From JBBSZK01 sp964354995 (GTDB lineage Archaea > Nanobdellota > Nanobdellia > Pacearchaeales > GW2011-AR1): 15,209 bases of DNA. Of this stretch, positions 1-8,262 are shown piece after piece. The notes under the pieces are model-generated. The model did not search any database. It was not told where the DNA came from and was given only the letters and a program-made list of their open reading frames with translations. Every line of letters begins with the position of its first letter. Position 1 is the first letter of the stretch. Location of the stretch: the NCBI GenBank assembly GCA_964354995.1, contig CAYHBQ010000019.1, positions 1-15,209 on the forward strand, written 5' to 3'. The position numbers were made by a program, and so were the translations under genes.

Positions 1-1
1 T

Positions 2-2188
2 GTCGACGAATTTCAGGATACAAATAAGATGCAATTCGACTTGCTTGTTCTGCTCGCGCCTCATAAAAATGTAACCATTGTAGGAGACCTCAATCAATCT
101 ATCTATCGCTTTAGAGGAGCTTACAAAGAGAACATAACAAAATTCAAAGAGGTATTCAACGTGACAGCAGAAGATACATTTGCACTTGAACGTTCATTTA
201 GATCCCCTAATAAAGTCCTACGAACGGCACATAAGTTGCTGCAAAAAGAAGCGAACCAGATAGTAACAAAAAATGCGTATGATTACGAAGGAGAAAAAGC
301 AACAGTCTATGAGCTCAATAATGAAAAAGAAGAAACGAGAAAAATAATAGAAATAATAGAATTTGAACAATCAAGAGGCACCAATCTAGAAGAGATATGC
401 ATAATCTTTCGAACACATAATCAATCACAACGTCTCAAAAAAGCATGTGAAGAAAAAAAGATACCGTTTTCAGCTTCAGCGAAAAATTCACTCCTTGCCG
501 TTTCTTCCATACAGAAAATAATACATTATCTCTCGTTAGCGAATTATAGGCACGAAAAGAAAAGGGGTGGAGAAGCGAACTGGTGGGGGCTACTCCACAC
601 GCACAATCTTCCACGAGACGACCTCTCAGTTATTGGAAGAGAACTAAAAAAGCTCGCGGAGGAATCGTGCCTCTCAGAAAAAATTCTTGTTTCGCTTCAG
701 GAAAAGGCCCTCTCTGAACAGACAAGAGTCGTACTTGAAACTGTTAAAGAACTCATTGAAAAAATAGAGAAGGAGATAGAAACTAAAAAGTCACCGATTG
801 AGCTGATTGAGTTAGTGTGGAAAGAAACAAACAAAACAGAACCAACGCAGGAAGAAGAGCGAAATTATGCAAAGTTCAAGGAATGGGCAGAGACCTATGT
901 AAAAACAGAAAGCTCTGATCTGAGAGATATTCTGTATCATTTAACTATAATAGAAAAGCTCGGCATAACCCTCGAGGCAGCACCTAATGAACAAAAAGGA
1001 ATACGTATCATGACCAACCACGCCACAAAGGGGCTCGAATACGAAGTAGTCATTGTGACAAACCTCGCCGAAGGAAGGTTTCCTGTAGAAAGAACACGTT
1101 CGAATGAATTAATTCCCTCCGAACTCATGCCCGACATAGCAGAACAACTGAAGGACGTCCCAGACTATGCAAAAGAAGAAGTAATTGAATCTATAGAAAA
1201 AACGGCGATGCTCGCGGAAGAAAAAAGGCTCGCGTACGTGGCATGCACACGCACAAAACAAAGATTACACCTAACGTTTGCGCGAGAATATGGTTCGAGA
1301 ACCTATCGACCCTCTTCGTTTCTTAAAGACATTGAGTACACCACTAACCCTGACATAGACTACATAAAAGATGTCGATGAAAAAGCGATGCTTGCGCTTC
1401 CGCGCATAATCTCTGCAGCAGAATATGATAAAGAATCAAAAAAGAAACCTCTGGTGCGTAGTTTTTCTCCTTCCGCGCTTTTGCTCTTCAGCGAATGCCA
1501 GAAAAAATACGAATACAAATATCTTTATGGAATGCCAGAAAAAGAACCACTTTCCTGGGAAGAGATACGTCTCGGTTCATTTGTCCACGAAGTCCTAGAG
1601 GAGGGGGTTAAAAATAATTTTTCTCGCGAAGAAGATTTCTTACAACATGCGAGAATGAAGTATACTGAACCTCAATGGAACCAAGTTAATCTTGATGATG
1701 CGATTTCAATTCTGCGCGTATTTTATCAGAGAAATAAAAACAAATATAACCGAGAGTCACTCACCGAAAAAAAATTACGCATAGAGATAGAAGGAATCGT
1801 ATTTGAAGGGTATGCCGACAGAATTGACGTACGGCCAGAAGGAATCGAGATTATAGATTATAAAACAGGCAAGGCCTTCATCACCGCTCGCCACCGCAAC
1901 TGGCAACTGGGGCTCTATGCGCTCGCAGCACCGAATTTAGGCCTCGGCCCCGTAAGAAGAATAACGCTCGATATGTTACGACAGGAAAAACCGCTTGAAT
2001 TTGAACTCGACGAGCAAGGTATTGCTCATGACGCCCATGCACCACGCACGTCATTTAATCTATATGATATACAAAAAGAGTTGGTCACGACCGCACGTAG
2101 TATACTTTTCTGCCATGAAAGAGGATTCTCTCCCTGCGACATAGAAGCCAACTGCGAATTCTGCAACGAATTTATCTGGAAAATATAA
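2..2188 (+). CDS. UvrD/RecB-like superfamily 1 helicase fused to a PD-(D/E)XK nuclease (5' partial)
   Basis: The reading frame is open to the first base and begins inside helicase motif II (VDEFQDT, Walker B), so the Walker A half lies upstream and the ATG at 29 is internal. Counting from that ATG, motif III is near 23-31 (QSIYRFRGA), motif IV near 54-60 (ERSFRSP), motif V near 329-339 (TNHATKGLEYE) and motif VI near 400-415 (RLAYVACTRTKQRL). From about 480 a RecB-family nuclease follows: GSFVHEVLE with His520, GYADRID, and DYKTGK with Asp610 and Lys612. Cysteines lie at 490 and at 695, 703, 709 and 712, the usual places for the iron-sulfur ligands of AddB/Cas4-type nucleases, although the spacing here is C-x5-C-x2-C. 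Expected role: 3'-5' DNA unwinding coupled to end processing in repair. Its stop is 2 nt from the stop of the convergent next gene. Confidence 0.93.
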   Translation, partial: VDEFQDTNKMQFDLLVLLAPHKNVTIVGDLNQSIYRFRGAYKENITKFKEVFNVTAEDTFALERSFRSPNKVLRTAHKLLQKEANQIVTKNAYDYEGEKATVYELNNEKEETRKIIEIIEFEQSRGTNLEEICIIFRTHNQSQRLKKACEEKKIPFSASAKNSLLAVSSIQKIIHYLSLANYRHEKKRGGEANWWGLLHTHNLPRDDLSVIGRELKKLAEESCLSEKILVSLQEKALSEQTRVVLETVKELIEKIEKEIETKKSPIELIELVWKETNKTEPTQEEERNYAKFKEWAETYVKTESSDLRDILYHLTIIEKLGITLEAAPNEQKGIRIMTNHATKGLEYEVVIVTNLAEGRFPVERTRSNELIPSELMPDIAEQLKDVPDYAKEEVIESIEKTAMLAEEKRLAYVACTRTKQRLHLTFAREYGSRTYRPSSFLKDIEYTTNPDIDYIKDVDEKAMLALPRIISAAEYDKESKKKPLVRSFSPSALLLFSECQKKYEYKYLYGMPEKEPLSWEEIRLGSFVHEVLEEGVKNNFSREEDFLQHARMKYTEPQWNQVNLDDAISILRVFYQRNKNKYNRESLTEKKLRIEIEGIVFEGYADRIDVRPEGIEIIDYKTGKAFITARHRNWQLGLYALAAPNLGLGPVRRITLDMLRQEKPLEFELDEQGIAHDAHAPRTSFNLYDIQKELVTTARSILFCHERGFSPCDIEANCEFCNEFIWKI

Positions 2189-2190
2189 AA

Positions 2191-2793
2191 CTAAACTTTC
2201 TTCCGCGTCGCAATAATTCCGCCAACTACCGCTCCGAGCGTATTAAAGCACAAATCAAGCAACGTATTATAATATCCTCCAACGCCTGTTCGGCCCATAT
2301 ACACAACCGCACCAAACTCAATAAGCTCATTAATAACGCTCGCACCCATGCTCGTCAACACCACAAAGAAGAATAGGTAGAGCGGACGCACGGTTTTAAC
2401 CGTCAATCGATTCAACAAGTGAGCGAATACAAACGAAAGCACAAAATAAACATAAAAGTGTAAAATCTGGTCAAACTTCAAGATTACAAACTCGCCCGCC
2501 GCATCATTGGCGTTATAAATCTCAATAGGCACCCAGCGGTAAAGCACTTTATCTGCAGGAAAATGCACGCCACCTCCCATCATGTGTAACAAACCCCAAA
2601 TAGACAACATCCAGAGAACTGTATAAGAGAATTTCACGCGACGTTGAAGAGAAAAGACTAACACAAAGAGTACGACAAGAACCGCAATATACAGCATAAA
2701 TTCATAATTCCGTTGAACCGCATAATAAAAAGTAAAACCAAGGATATAGAGCAAGTTAAATACAATCAGCACCCACTCGCCCCTTTTAATCAT
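2191..2793 (-). CDS. Six-helix DUF2238/YjdF-like membrane protein
   Basis: A 200-residue integral membrane protein with about six hydrophobic helices, near 7-26, 32-49, 55-75, 107-127, 135-160 and 174-197. Polar motifs sit inside or beside the helices: LLHMMGGG, FDQILHFYVYF, INELIEF and LLDLCFNTLGA. This combination of a buried D..LHF, NE.IEF and D..FN.LGA recalls the DUF2238 (YjdF) family and the related VanZ fold; no reaction is established for DUF2238. The ATG at 2793 is preferred over an in-frame TTG two codons upstream because the TATA box at 2814-2822 is centred 26.5 nt away, giving a leaderless mRNA. The gene is divergent from msrB and shares that TATA box. Family assignment is from remembered motifs, so moderate. 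Confidence 0.78.
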   Translation of the reverse strand: MIKRGEWVLIVFNLLYILGFTFYYAVQRNYEFMLYIAVLVVLFVLVFSLQRRVKFSYTVLWMLSIWGLLHMMGGGVHFPADKVLYRWVPIEIYNANDAAGEFVILKFDQILHFYVYFVLSFVFAHLLNRLTVKTVRPLYLFFFVVLTSMGASVINELIEFGAVVYMGRTGVGGYYNTLLDLCFNTLGAVVGGIIATRKKV

Positions 2794-2813
2794 CGACAAA
2801 ACAAGTAAAAAGG

Positions 2814-2824
2814 ATATTTAAAGG
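2814..2824. promoter_or_regulatory. Shared bidirectional TATA box between the DUF2238 gene and msrB
   Basis: The segment contains the palindrome TTTAAA at 2817-2822. Its centre is 24.5 nt from the msrB ATG (+) and 26.5 nt from the membrane-protein ATG (-). Archaeal TATA boxes are centred about 26 nt before the transcript start, so both transcripts would begin at or within 2 nt of their start codons. No second TATA-like box is seen in the 50-nt gap. Confidence 0.72.
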
Positions 2825-2843
2825 TTAATTCCCCAATAAGAAA

Positions 2844-3236
2844 ATGAAAAAAGAAGTCAATTGGAAGAAGAAACTCTCTCCCGAGCAATATAGCGTTCTG
2901 CGCGAAAAGGGCACGGAACGTCCGTTTACCAGCGAACTTCTACACACTAAAGAAAGAGGCACGTACGCCTGCGCCGCATGTAACGCCGTGCTTTTTTCAT
3001 CAAACGCAAAATTTGATTCGGGAACCGGCTGGCCTAGTTTTGATAAGCTCGAAAACACAAAAAACATAGAACTCCGAGAAGACTCCACACTCGGCATGAA
3101 ACGAATCGAGGTGATATGCAAAAAGTGTAAAGGCCATTTAGGACACGTCTTCCCCGATGGTCCAACGCCAACAAAAAAACGTTATTGCATCAACGGATGT
3201 GCATTGGCTTTTAAGAAGAGTTACGCACCTAAATGA
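2844..3236 (+). CDS. msrB: Peptide-methionine (R)-S-oxide reductase MsrB
   Basis: A 130-residue MsrB that reduces methionine-R-sulfoxide in proteins, using thioredoxin or a similar donor. The full domain is present: LSPEQYSVLREKGTE near the start, zinc-binding pairs Cys43/Cys46 (CAAC) and Cys92/Cys95 (CKKC), the GTGWPSF loop, GHLGHVFPDGP, and the catalytic Cys115 in RYCIN. Many MsrBs carry a resolving Cys in the GWPSF loop; here the matching residue is Thr61. An extra Cys119 follows the catalytic motif (NGCALAF), where Ser or Ala is more usual, and might act as resolving thiol (inference). Leaderless: the TATA centre is 24.5 nt upstream. The last 16 nt overlap the 3' end of the convergent small membrane-protein gene. 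Confidence 0.96.
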   Translation: MKKEVNWKKKLSPEQYSVLREKGTERPFTSELLHTKERGTYACAACNAVLFSSNAKFDSGTGWPSFDKLENTKNIELREDSTLGMKRIEVICKKCKGHLGHVFPDGPTPTKKRYCINGCALAFKKSYAPK

Positions 3237-3415
3237 ACAAATAGTTCATAGACAGCAAACGCAGGCCAAACAAGCGCCTTGAGAACGCCAAGCACGCCCA
3301 TCCAAAACCCTGTTGCAGTCGAAACATAATAAATCGCAGCACCAATAACGCCTAAACCATACCCTGCGCCTGCACATCCACCTCCAGTACCGCACGAAAA
3401 ATCTTTTTTCTTCAT
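3221..3415 (-). CDS. Small glycine-rich two-helix membrane protein
   Basis: Encodes 64 residues: a KKKDFSCG start, a Gly/Cys-rich turn (GTGGGCAGAG), then two hydrophobic segments, GLGVIGAAIYYV and MGVLGVLKALVWPAFAVYEL. The 'GxIGAAxYY ... FWMGVLG.LKA.VWPAF.VYE' pattern recalls small membrane proteins common in DPANN and CPR genomes; I know of no assigned function. An upstream in-frame ATG at 3430 would add five residues. It is rejected because the TATA box at 3436-3443 is centred only 9.5 nt from it but 24.5 nt from the ATG at 3415. The 3' end overlaps msrB by 16 nt tail to tail. Confidence 0.8.
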   Translation of the reverse strand: MKKKDFSCGTGGGCAGAGYGLGVIGAAIYYVSTATGFWMGVLGVLKALVWPAFAVYELFVHLGA

Positions 3416-3435
3416 ATAATAAATGAACATAACCC

Positions 3436-3443
3436 ATTTAAAT
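3436..3443. promoter_or_regulatory. Shared bidirectional TATA box between the small membrane-protein gene and the GIY-YIG gene
   Basis: The perfect palindrome ATTTAAAT is centred at 3439.5. The distance to the ATG at 3415 on the minus strand and to the ATG at 3464 on the plus strand is 24.5 nt in both cases. One TBP site therefore seems to serve two leaderless genes. Confidence 0.75.
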
Positions 3444-3463
3444 AACTACCCCTTACCCAAAAG

Positions 3464-3703
3464 ATGTGGCACCTCTACCTTCTCGAATGCAACGATGGCT
3501 CCTTATATACAGGTATAACAACTGACCTCGAAAAAAGAATGCGCGCCCATCAAACAGGTAAAGGAAGTAAATATGTTGCCTCACGAGGACTCAAAAAAGT
3601 AATCGCATCACAGACGTATCAAACAAGATCAGAAGCACTTAAAGCGGAATACTTCGTAAAAAAACTACCCAAGCACCAGAAAAAAGAATGGATTGAAAAG
3701 TAA
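3464..3703 (+). CDS. GIY-YIG domain protein, YhbQ/UPF0213-like
   Basis: A 79-residue single-domain protein that is almost all GIY-YIG fold. It starts WHLYLLEC, has GSLYTGITTDLEKRMRAH with the two conserved tyrosine/glycine positions and the catalytic-type arginine, then GKGSKYVASRG and RSEALKAEYFVKKL with the conserved glutamate. Length and motifs match the YhbQ/UPF0213 group. The fold cleaves DNA in its larger relatives; for stand-alone members the substrate is poorly defined, and a DNA repair or structure-processing role is inference. Leaderless from the shared TATA box. The stop lies 25 nt from the convergent gyrA stop. Confidence 0.92.
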   Translation: MWHLYLLECNDGSLYTGITTDLEKRMRAHQTGKGSKYVASRGLKKVIASQTYQTRSEALKAEYFVKKLPKHQKKEWIEK

Positions 3704-3728
3704 AAAAGACAGAAAGATAATTTCTTGA

Positions 3729-6260
3729 TTAAGATTCACTTTCAACTTCAGGTTCTGGCACTTTTACCGCGTCAACCGCGCGATCACCTTCTTTGAGTTT
3801 AACAACATGCACGCCTTGTGTCGCTCGTCCCATGACACGAAGATCTTTCATAGAGACCCTAATAACCATTCCTTGTTTTGTCGTCACGATAACTGAATCG
3901 CCATCACTAACCGCGAGCGATTTAATAACGTCACCCGTCTTATCGCTCACACTAAGATTAATAACGCCTTTCGCTCCGCGTGACGTCTTACGGTACTCCT
4001 CAAGTTCTGAACGTTTACCTACACCCTTTTCACCAATCGTTAAGATAGTTGTGTTTCCATCAGCAGGAAGCGATTCCATGGACACGACCTCATCGCCCCG
4101 ACCAAGTTCCGCACCTTTAACCCCGTAACTCGCGCGACCCATCGACCGGACTTCATCACTCACAAATCGAATTGCTTGACCCTTGGCAGTACAGAGCATA
4201 ACTTCTTGACCATCATCAATGCGACGTACATCGATGACCACATCGGAATTATCTGCAGGCAAGTTAATTACACGCACTCCTCCAACACGGGGCTTACTAA
4301 CGTCTTTGAGCGGCAACTTCTTGACCATGCCCAACTTAGTTGCGAACATCAGGTATCCCTTTTCAAAGTCCTTAAGGGCCATCAAGTGTGCCACTTTTTC
4401 TTCGCGTAAATCAATTACATTCGCAAGCGCCTTGCCCCTTCCCTGCCGTTCGGCTATGGGAACATCGTTTGCCTTCAGCCAGAACACACGTCCACGAGTT
4501 GTAAAGAACAGCAGATAGTCATGCGTCGAGCACGTCACCATAAGACGAACAAAATCTTCTTCCTTCAAATCAGCGCCCGTCACACCTTGTCCGCCACGCT
4601 TTTGCTCCTTATACGTTTTGACATCAACACGTTTAATATAACCGCCTTCGCTAAGCATCACGACAACATCTTTCTTCTCAATCAAGTCTTTCTCAGAGAT
4701 TTCAGCAACGCGTTTGAGAACTTGCGTACGACGTTCATCGCCAAACTTTTTCTTCAGTTCCTGTACTTCTTTCTTAATAACACCGAGGATTTCCTGCTCA
4801 CTTCCTAATAATTTCTTAAGATACGCGATAGCTTCCCGCAACCCTTTCTCTTCTTCCCGCAACTTGCCATCTTCAAGACGCGTAAGCTGCTGCAACCGCG
4901 TTTCCAAAACAGCCTTAGCCTGCCTATCAGTAAGGCCAAACTTCTTCATCAACCCTTCGTGCGCAGCTTGAGCATTTTCACTCTTTTTAATGAATTCAAC
5001 AATCTCATCAATCTTCTTCAGCGCAATGAGAAGACCTACAACAATTTCAAGACGATCTTCAGCTTTCTTCAATTCAAAATTACTTCGAGCAGTAACAATA
5101 CGTTTTCGATAATGGATATACGCGTCAAGAATCTCTTTCAAGTTCAACACGCGCGGTTTGCCTTCAATAAGCGCCAGTAGATTCGCATCAAACGTATCTT
5201 GCAACCTCGTCAACGTGTATAATTTGTTAATAGTAAATTTGGGGCTCGCATCTTTCTTTAATTCGATAACGATACGCACCTGCCCTTTAGCAGATTCGTC
5301 TCGCAAATCACTCACATCAGGCAACTTTTTATCAGTGGCGAGTTTAGCAATGCTCGTAACAAGATCGGCCTTGTTAACCATATACGGAATCTCGGTGATA
5401 ACGATATGAGTACGCCCCTTGTGCTCCTCTTGCTTAATAGCTCCGCGCATAACCAAACGACCCTTGCCCATACGATACATTTCTTTTATGCCTTCTCCGC
5501 TCACCGTACCGCCCGTTGGAAAATCAGGCCCCGTAACGATATCACACAACTCCTCAATAGTAGTCGAGGGTTTATTGATGATTTGCACAAGCGCATCACA
5601 GACTTCCGTCAAATTATGCGGAGGAATATTCGTAGCCATGCCGACCGCAATACCAGTGGCACCATTAATCAAAAGGTTAGGCAGCATACCGGGCAAGGTT
5701 TCAGGCTCTTCGGTAGAGTTATCATAGTTAGGTCGCATTTTTACGGTCTCTTTTTCAATATCGGCGAGTAATTCCCCAGAAATCTTGCTCAACTTTACTT
5801 CCGTATAACGCATGGCTGCAGGAGAGTCTCCGTCCATACTTCCGAAGTTACCCTGTCCGTGAATAAGGGGATATCGCAATGAAAAGTCTTGAGCCATTCT
5901 AACAAGTGCGTCATACACAGCGATGTCACCATGAGGATGGTATTTACCGAGCACTTCTCCAACAACCGTCGCCGACTTCTTAGTGGGCTTACTAGGATCG
6001 AGCCCAATCGCATGCATGGCATATAAAATTCTTCGATGCACGGGCTTCAACCCATCTTCAACAGCAGGTAGCGCCCGATCAACAATAACCGACATGGCAT
6101 AGTCGATAAACGACTGTTCCATCTCCTCAACAATCTCCGCGCCCGAGACGCCTTTTTCATCGCCAATTTGGGCCTTTGCTCTGCGCTCAGACTCCATCTT
6201 CTCAAGCTTGACATCAACAGCATCTTCGCCGTTGCCGTTTTCTTTTTTATCAAAAGTCAT
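3729..6260 (-). CDS. gyrA: DNA gyrase subunit A
   Basis: An 843-residue GyrA. With GyrB it forms the A2B2 enzyme that adds negative supercoils using ATP. The winged-helix/tower part begins EEMEQSFIDYAMSVIV near 45-60, and the catalytic tyrosine is Tyr152 in AAMRYTE. The C-terminal beta-pinwheel starts near residue 530 and has a GyrA box QKRGGQG at 553-559, which favours gyrase over topoisomerase IV ParC. About 30 charged residues precede the conserved start compared with E. coli. At the position of E. coli Ser83, in the quinolone pocket, this protein has Ile113 (HPHGDIAVYD); Asp117 matches Asp87. The ATG overlaps the gyrB stop by 1 nt, supporting both the start and coupled translation. Gyrase is thought to have entered archaea from bacteria. 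Confidence 0.97.
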   Translation of the reverse strand: MTFDKKENGNGEDAVDVKLEKMESERRAKAQIGDEKGVSGAEIVEEMEQSFIDYAMSVIVDRALPAVEDGLKPVHRRILYAMHAIGLDPSKPTKKSATVVGEVLGKYHPHGDIAVYDALVRMAQDFSLRYPLIHGQGNFGSMDGDSPAAMRYTEVKLSKISGELLADIEKETVKMRPNYDNSTEEPETLPGMLPNLLINGATGIAVGMATNIPPHNLTEVCDALVQIINKPSTTIEELCDIVTGPDFPTGGTVSGEGIKEMYRMGKGRLVMRGAIKQEEHKGRTHIVITEIPYMVNKADLVTSIAKLATDKKLPDVSDLRDESAKGQVRIVIELKKDASPKFTINKLYTLTRLQDTFDANLLALIEGKPRVLNLKEILDAYIHYRKRIVTARSNFELKKAEDRLEIVVGLLIALKKIDEIVEFIKKSENAQAAHEGLMKKFGLTDRQAKAVLETRLQQLTRLEDGKLREEEKGLREAIAYLKKLLGSEQEILGVIKKEVQELKKKFGDERRTQVLKRVAEISEKDLIEKKDVVVMLSEGGYIKRVDVKTYKEQKRGGQGVTGADLKEEDFVRLMVTCSTHDYLLFFTTRGRVFWLKANDVPIAERQGRGKALANVIDLREEKVAHLMALKDFEKGYLMFATKLGMVKKLPLKDVSKPRVGGVRVINLPADNSDVVIDVRRIDDGQEVMLCTAKGQAIRFVSDEVRSMGRASYGVKGAELGRGDEVVSMESLPADGNTTILTIGEKGVGKRSELEEYRKTSRGAKGVINLSVSDKTGDVIKSLAVSDGDSVIVTTKQGMVIRVSMKDLRVMGRATQGVHVVKLKEGDRAVDAVKVPEPEVESES

Positions 6261-8152
6261 TAAATATCAATCTGCGCCTCCGCCGCCTTCTCAATGATAA
6301 AGTTCTTACGAGGTTCAACTTCGCTTCCCATAAGCACCGAAAATACCTGGTCTGCTTTAACCGCGTCTTCAATGATCACTTTATTCAGCAACCTATCTTT
6401 CGGATTCATTGTCGTTTCCCACAATTGTTCAGGATTCATTTCTCCCAGACCCTTGAATCGCTGCACAACCGCATTTCCCTGCCCAAGCTCCTTCAAAAGA
6501 CTCTTAAGTTCATCATCGGAATAAACATAATGATCTTTACGCTTACGCACTTTGTACAACGGAGAAACCGCGATGTACAAGTGACCATTTTCAATGATGG
6601 GCTTCATAAATCTATAGAAGAACGTGAGTAAGAGTGTACGAATATGTGCACCATCAACATCCGCATCAGTCATAATAACAATTTTGCTATAACGTAACTT
6701 CTCTAAATTGAACTGTTCTCCAACGCCCGTGCCCATTGCCGTAATTAAATTGACAATTTCATCACTTGAAAACACTTTTGCAACATTTGCTTTTTCGACA
6801 TTCAAAATCTTACCTTTCAACGGGAGAATAGCCTGAAACTCCTTATTACGCGCCTGCTTAGCTGAACCGCCTGCAGAATCGCCTTCAACAATAAAGAGTT
6901 CAGTATCCTCACTCGACTTCCTTGAACAATCTGCAAGTTTTCCCGGAAGACCACCCACACTAAATGCGCTCTTTCTTCTAACAAGGTCTTTTGCCTTCTT
7001 AGCCGCCTCGCGTGCCTTCTGTGCCTCTTGCGCCTTCGCAACAATGCGTTTCGCAATAGCAGGATTTTCTTCAAAGAACTCAGAAATCGAAGCAAAGGCA
7101 ATCTTCTCAACAATGCCCTTAACTTCGGTGTTACCCAACTTCGTTTTTGTTTGTCCTTCAAACTGTGGTTCGGGCACTTTAACCGAAACAATAGCAGTCA
7201 AACCTTCACGCACATCATCACCTGAAACACCCTCGTCCTTGAAAAGTTTATTTTTCTTACCATATTCATTAATCGCCCGCGTAAGGGCCGTTCTAAACCC
7301 TGCAACGTGCGTTCCCCCCTCAACCGTATTAATAGTGTTAACGAAGCTCATGATATTCTCCTGATACCCGTTATTATACTGAATAGAACACTCTGCCACG
7401 ATTTTATCTTCCTCTTTAACAAAATATACGGGCTTGTGCAACGGTTCTTTCGTTTCGTTAATCCACTTTACAAACTCTATGAGTCCGCCTTCATAAAAGA
7501 ACTTCTCTTGTTTTTGAGAGGGAACATCTTTCAAAACAATAGTGAGCCCTTTGTTAAGGAATGCAATCTCTCGAAAACGCGTCTCAAGCACCTTATAGTC
7601 GAACGTCGTTGTAGAAAAAATGCTATCGTCAGGATAGAATACAACTTCGGTTCCGTGATCGTCTTTAGTACATTCCCCAATAACTTTGACGGGGTGTAAG
7701 GGCTTGCCAATTTTATATTCTTGTTGATGAATTTTTCCCGCTTTCTTGACCGTAACACGCATGAGCTTAGAAAGTGCCGCAACAACCGAGATACCAACTC
7801 CATGTAACCCTCCTGAAACTTTGTAGCTATCCTTATCGAACTTACCTCCCGCATGCAATTTAGTAACCACAACTTCAAGCGCAGGCACCTTATACACGGG
7901 ATGAGGGTCGACCGGAATACCTCGCCCATTATCAGTTACCGTAACACTTCCGTCTTTGTTCAATGAAACAACAATAGTATCGCAATAACCGCCCATGGCC
8001 TCATCAACCGAGTTATCAACAATCTCATAAACTAAATGGTGCAACCCTTGTTTGCCCGTGCTACCAATGTACATTGCAGGACGCAAGCGAACACCTTCAA
8101 GCCCTTCAAGAACCTTGATATTACTCGCTTCGTATTTTTTCTGGTCGGTCAT
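6260..8152 (-). CDS. gyrB: DNA gyrase subunit B
   Basis: A 630-residue GyrB, the ATPase subunit of gyrase, of the short form without the enterobacterial insert. The GHKL ATPase site is complete: Glu43 (catalytic base) and Asn47 in EIVDNSVDEAM, DNGRGIP at 74-80, GGLHGVG near 114-120, and Lys336/Lys338 in QTKTK. The TOPRIM metal site has Glu423 (EGDSAGGSAKQ) and the DADVD acidic triad Asp496/Asp498/Asp500. The tail carries RFKGLGEMNPEQLW near 565-578, which binds GyrA. It is first in the operon with gyrA (TAATG junction). A TATA box at 8189-8196 puts the start near 8166, so a leader of about 14 nt is expected, with only a weak AGGG before the ATG. Confidence 0.97.
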   Translation of the reverse strand: MTDQKKYEASNIKVLEGLEGVRLRPAMYIGSTGKQGLHHLVYEIVDNSVDEAMGGYCDTIVVSLNKDGSVTVTDNGRGIPVDPHPVYKVPALEVVVTKLHAGGKFDKDSYKVSGGLHGVGISVVAALSKLMRVTVKKAGKIHQQEYKIGKPLHPVKVIGECTKDDHGTEVVFYPDDSIFSTTTFDYKVLETRFREIAFLNKGLTIVLKDVPSQKQEKFFYEGGLIEFVKWINETKEPLHKPVYFVKEEDKIVAECSIQYNNGYQENIMSFVNTINTVEGGTHVAGFRTALTRAINEYGKKNKLFKDEGVSGDDVREGLTAIVSVKVPEPQFEGQTKTKLGNTEVKGIVEKIAFASISEFFEENPAIAKRIVAKAQEAQKAREAAKKAKDLVRRKSAFSVGGLPGKLADCSRKSSEDTELFIVEGDSAGGSAKQARNKEFQAILPLKGKILNVEKANVAKVFSSDEIVNLITAMGTGVGEQFNLEKLRYSKIVIMTDADVDGAHIRTLLLTFFYRFMKPIIENGHLYIAVSPLYKVRKRKDHYVYSDDELKSLLKELGQGNAVVQRFKGLGEMNPEQLWETTMNPKDRLLNKVIIEDAVKADQVFSVLMGSEVEPRKNFIIEKAAEAQIDI

Positions 8153-8188
8153 TTTCCCTAAAATTATACGCTAAAAAGCCAAAAGACC

Positions 8189-8196
8189 TTTATAAA
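8189..8196 (-). promoter_or_regulatory. TATA box for gyrB-gyrA
   Basis: TTTATAAA, centred 40 nt before the gyrB ATG, predicts a start near 8166 and a short leader. A minus-strand run of seven T at 8213-8207, just before it, could terminate the upstream ribosomal operon. Confidence 0.6.
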
Positions 8197-8262
8197 CCTT
8201 TACCTTAAAAAAAGTGATTTATCGACGACAAACAATAAGGAATCAAAAAGACTAAACGAATC

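Noticed and set aside
3793..7699. Many plus-strand open frames across the gyrase operon
   Set aside because: They are antisense to strongly conserved gyrA/gyrB coding sequence, have low-complexity products without domains, and have no TATA box or Shine-Dalgarno.
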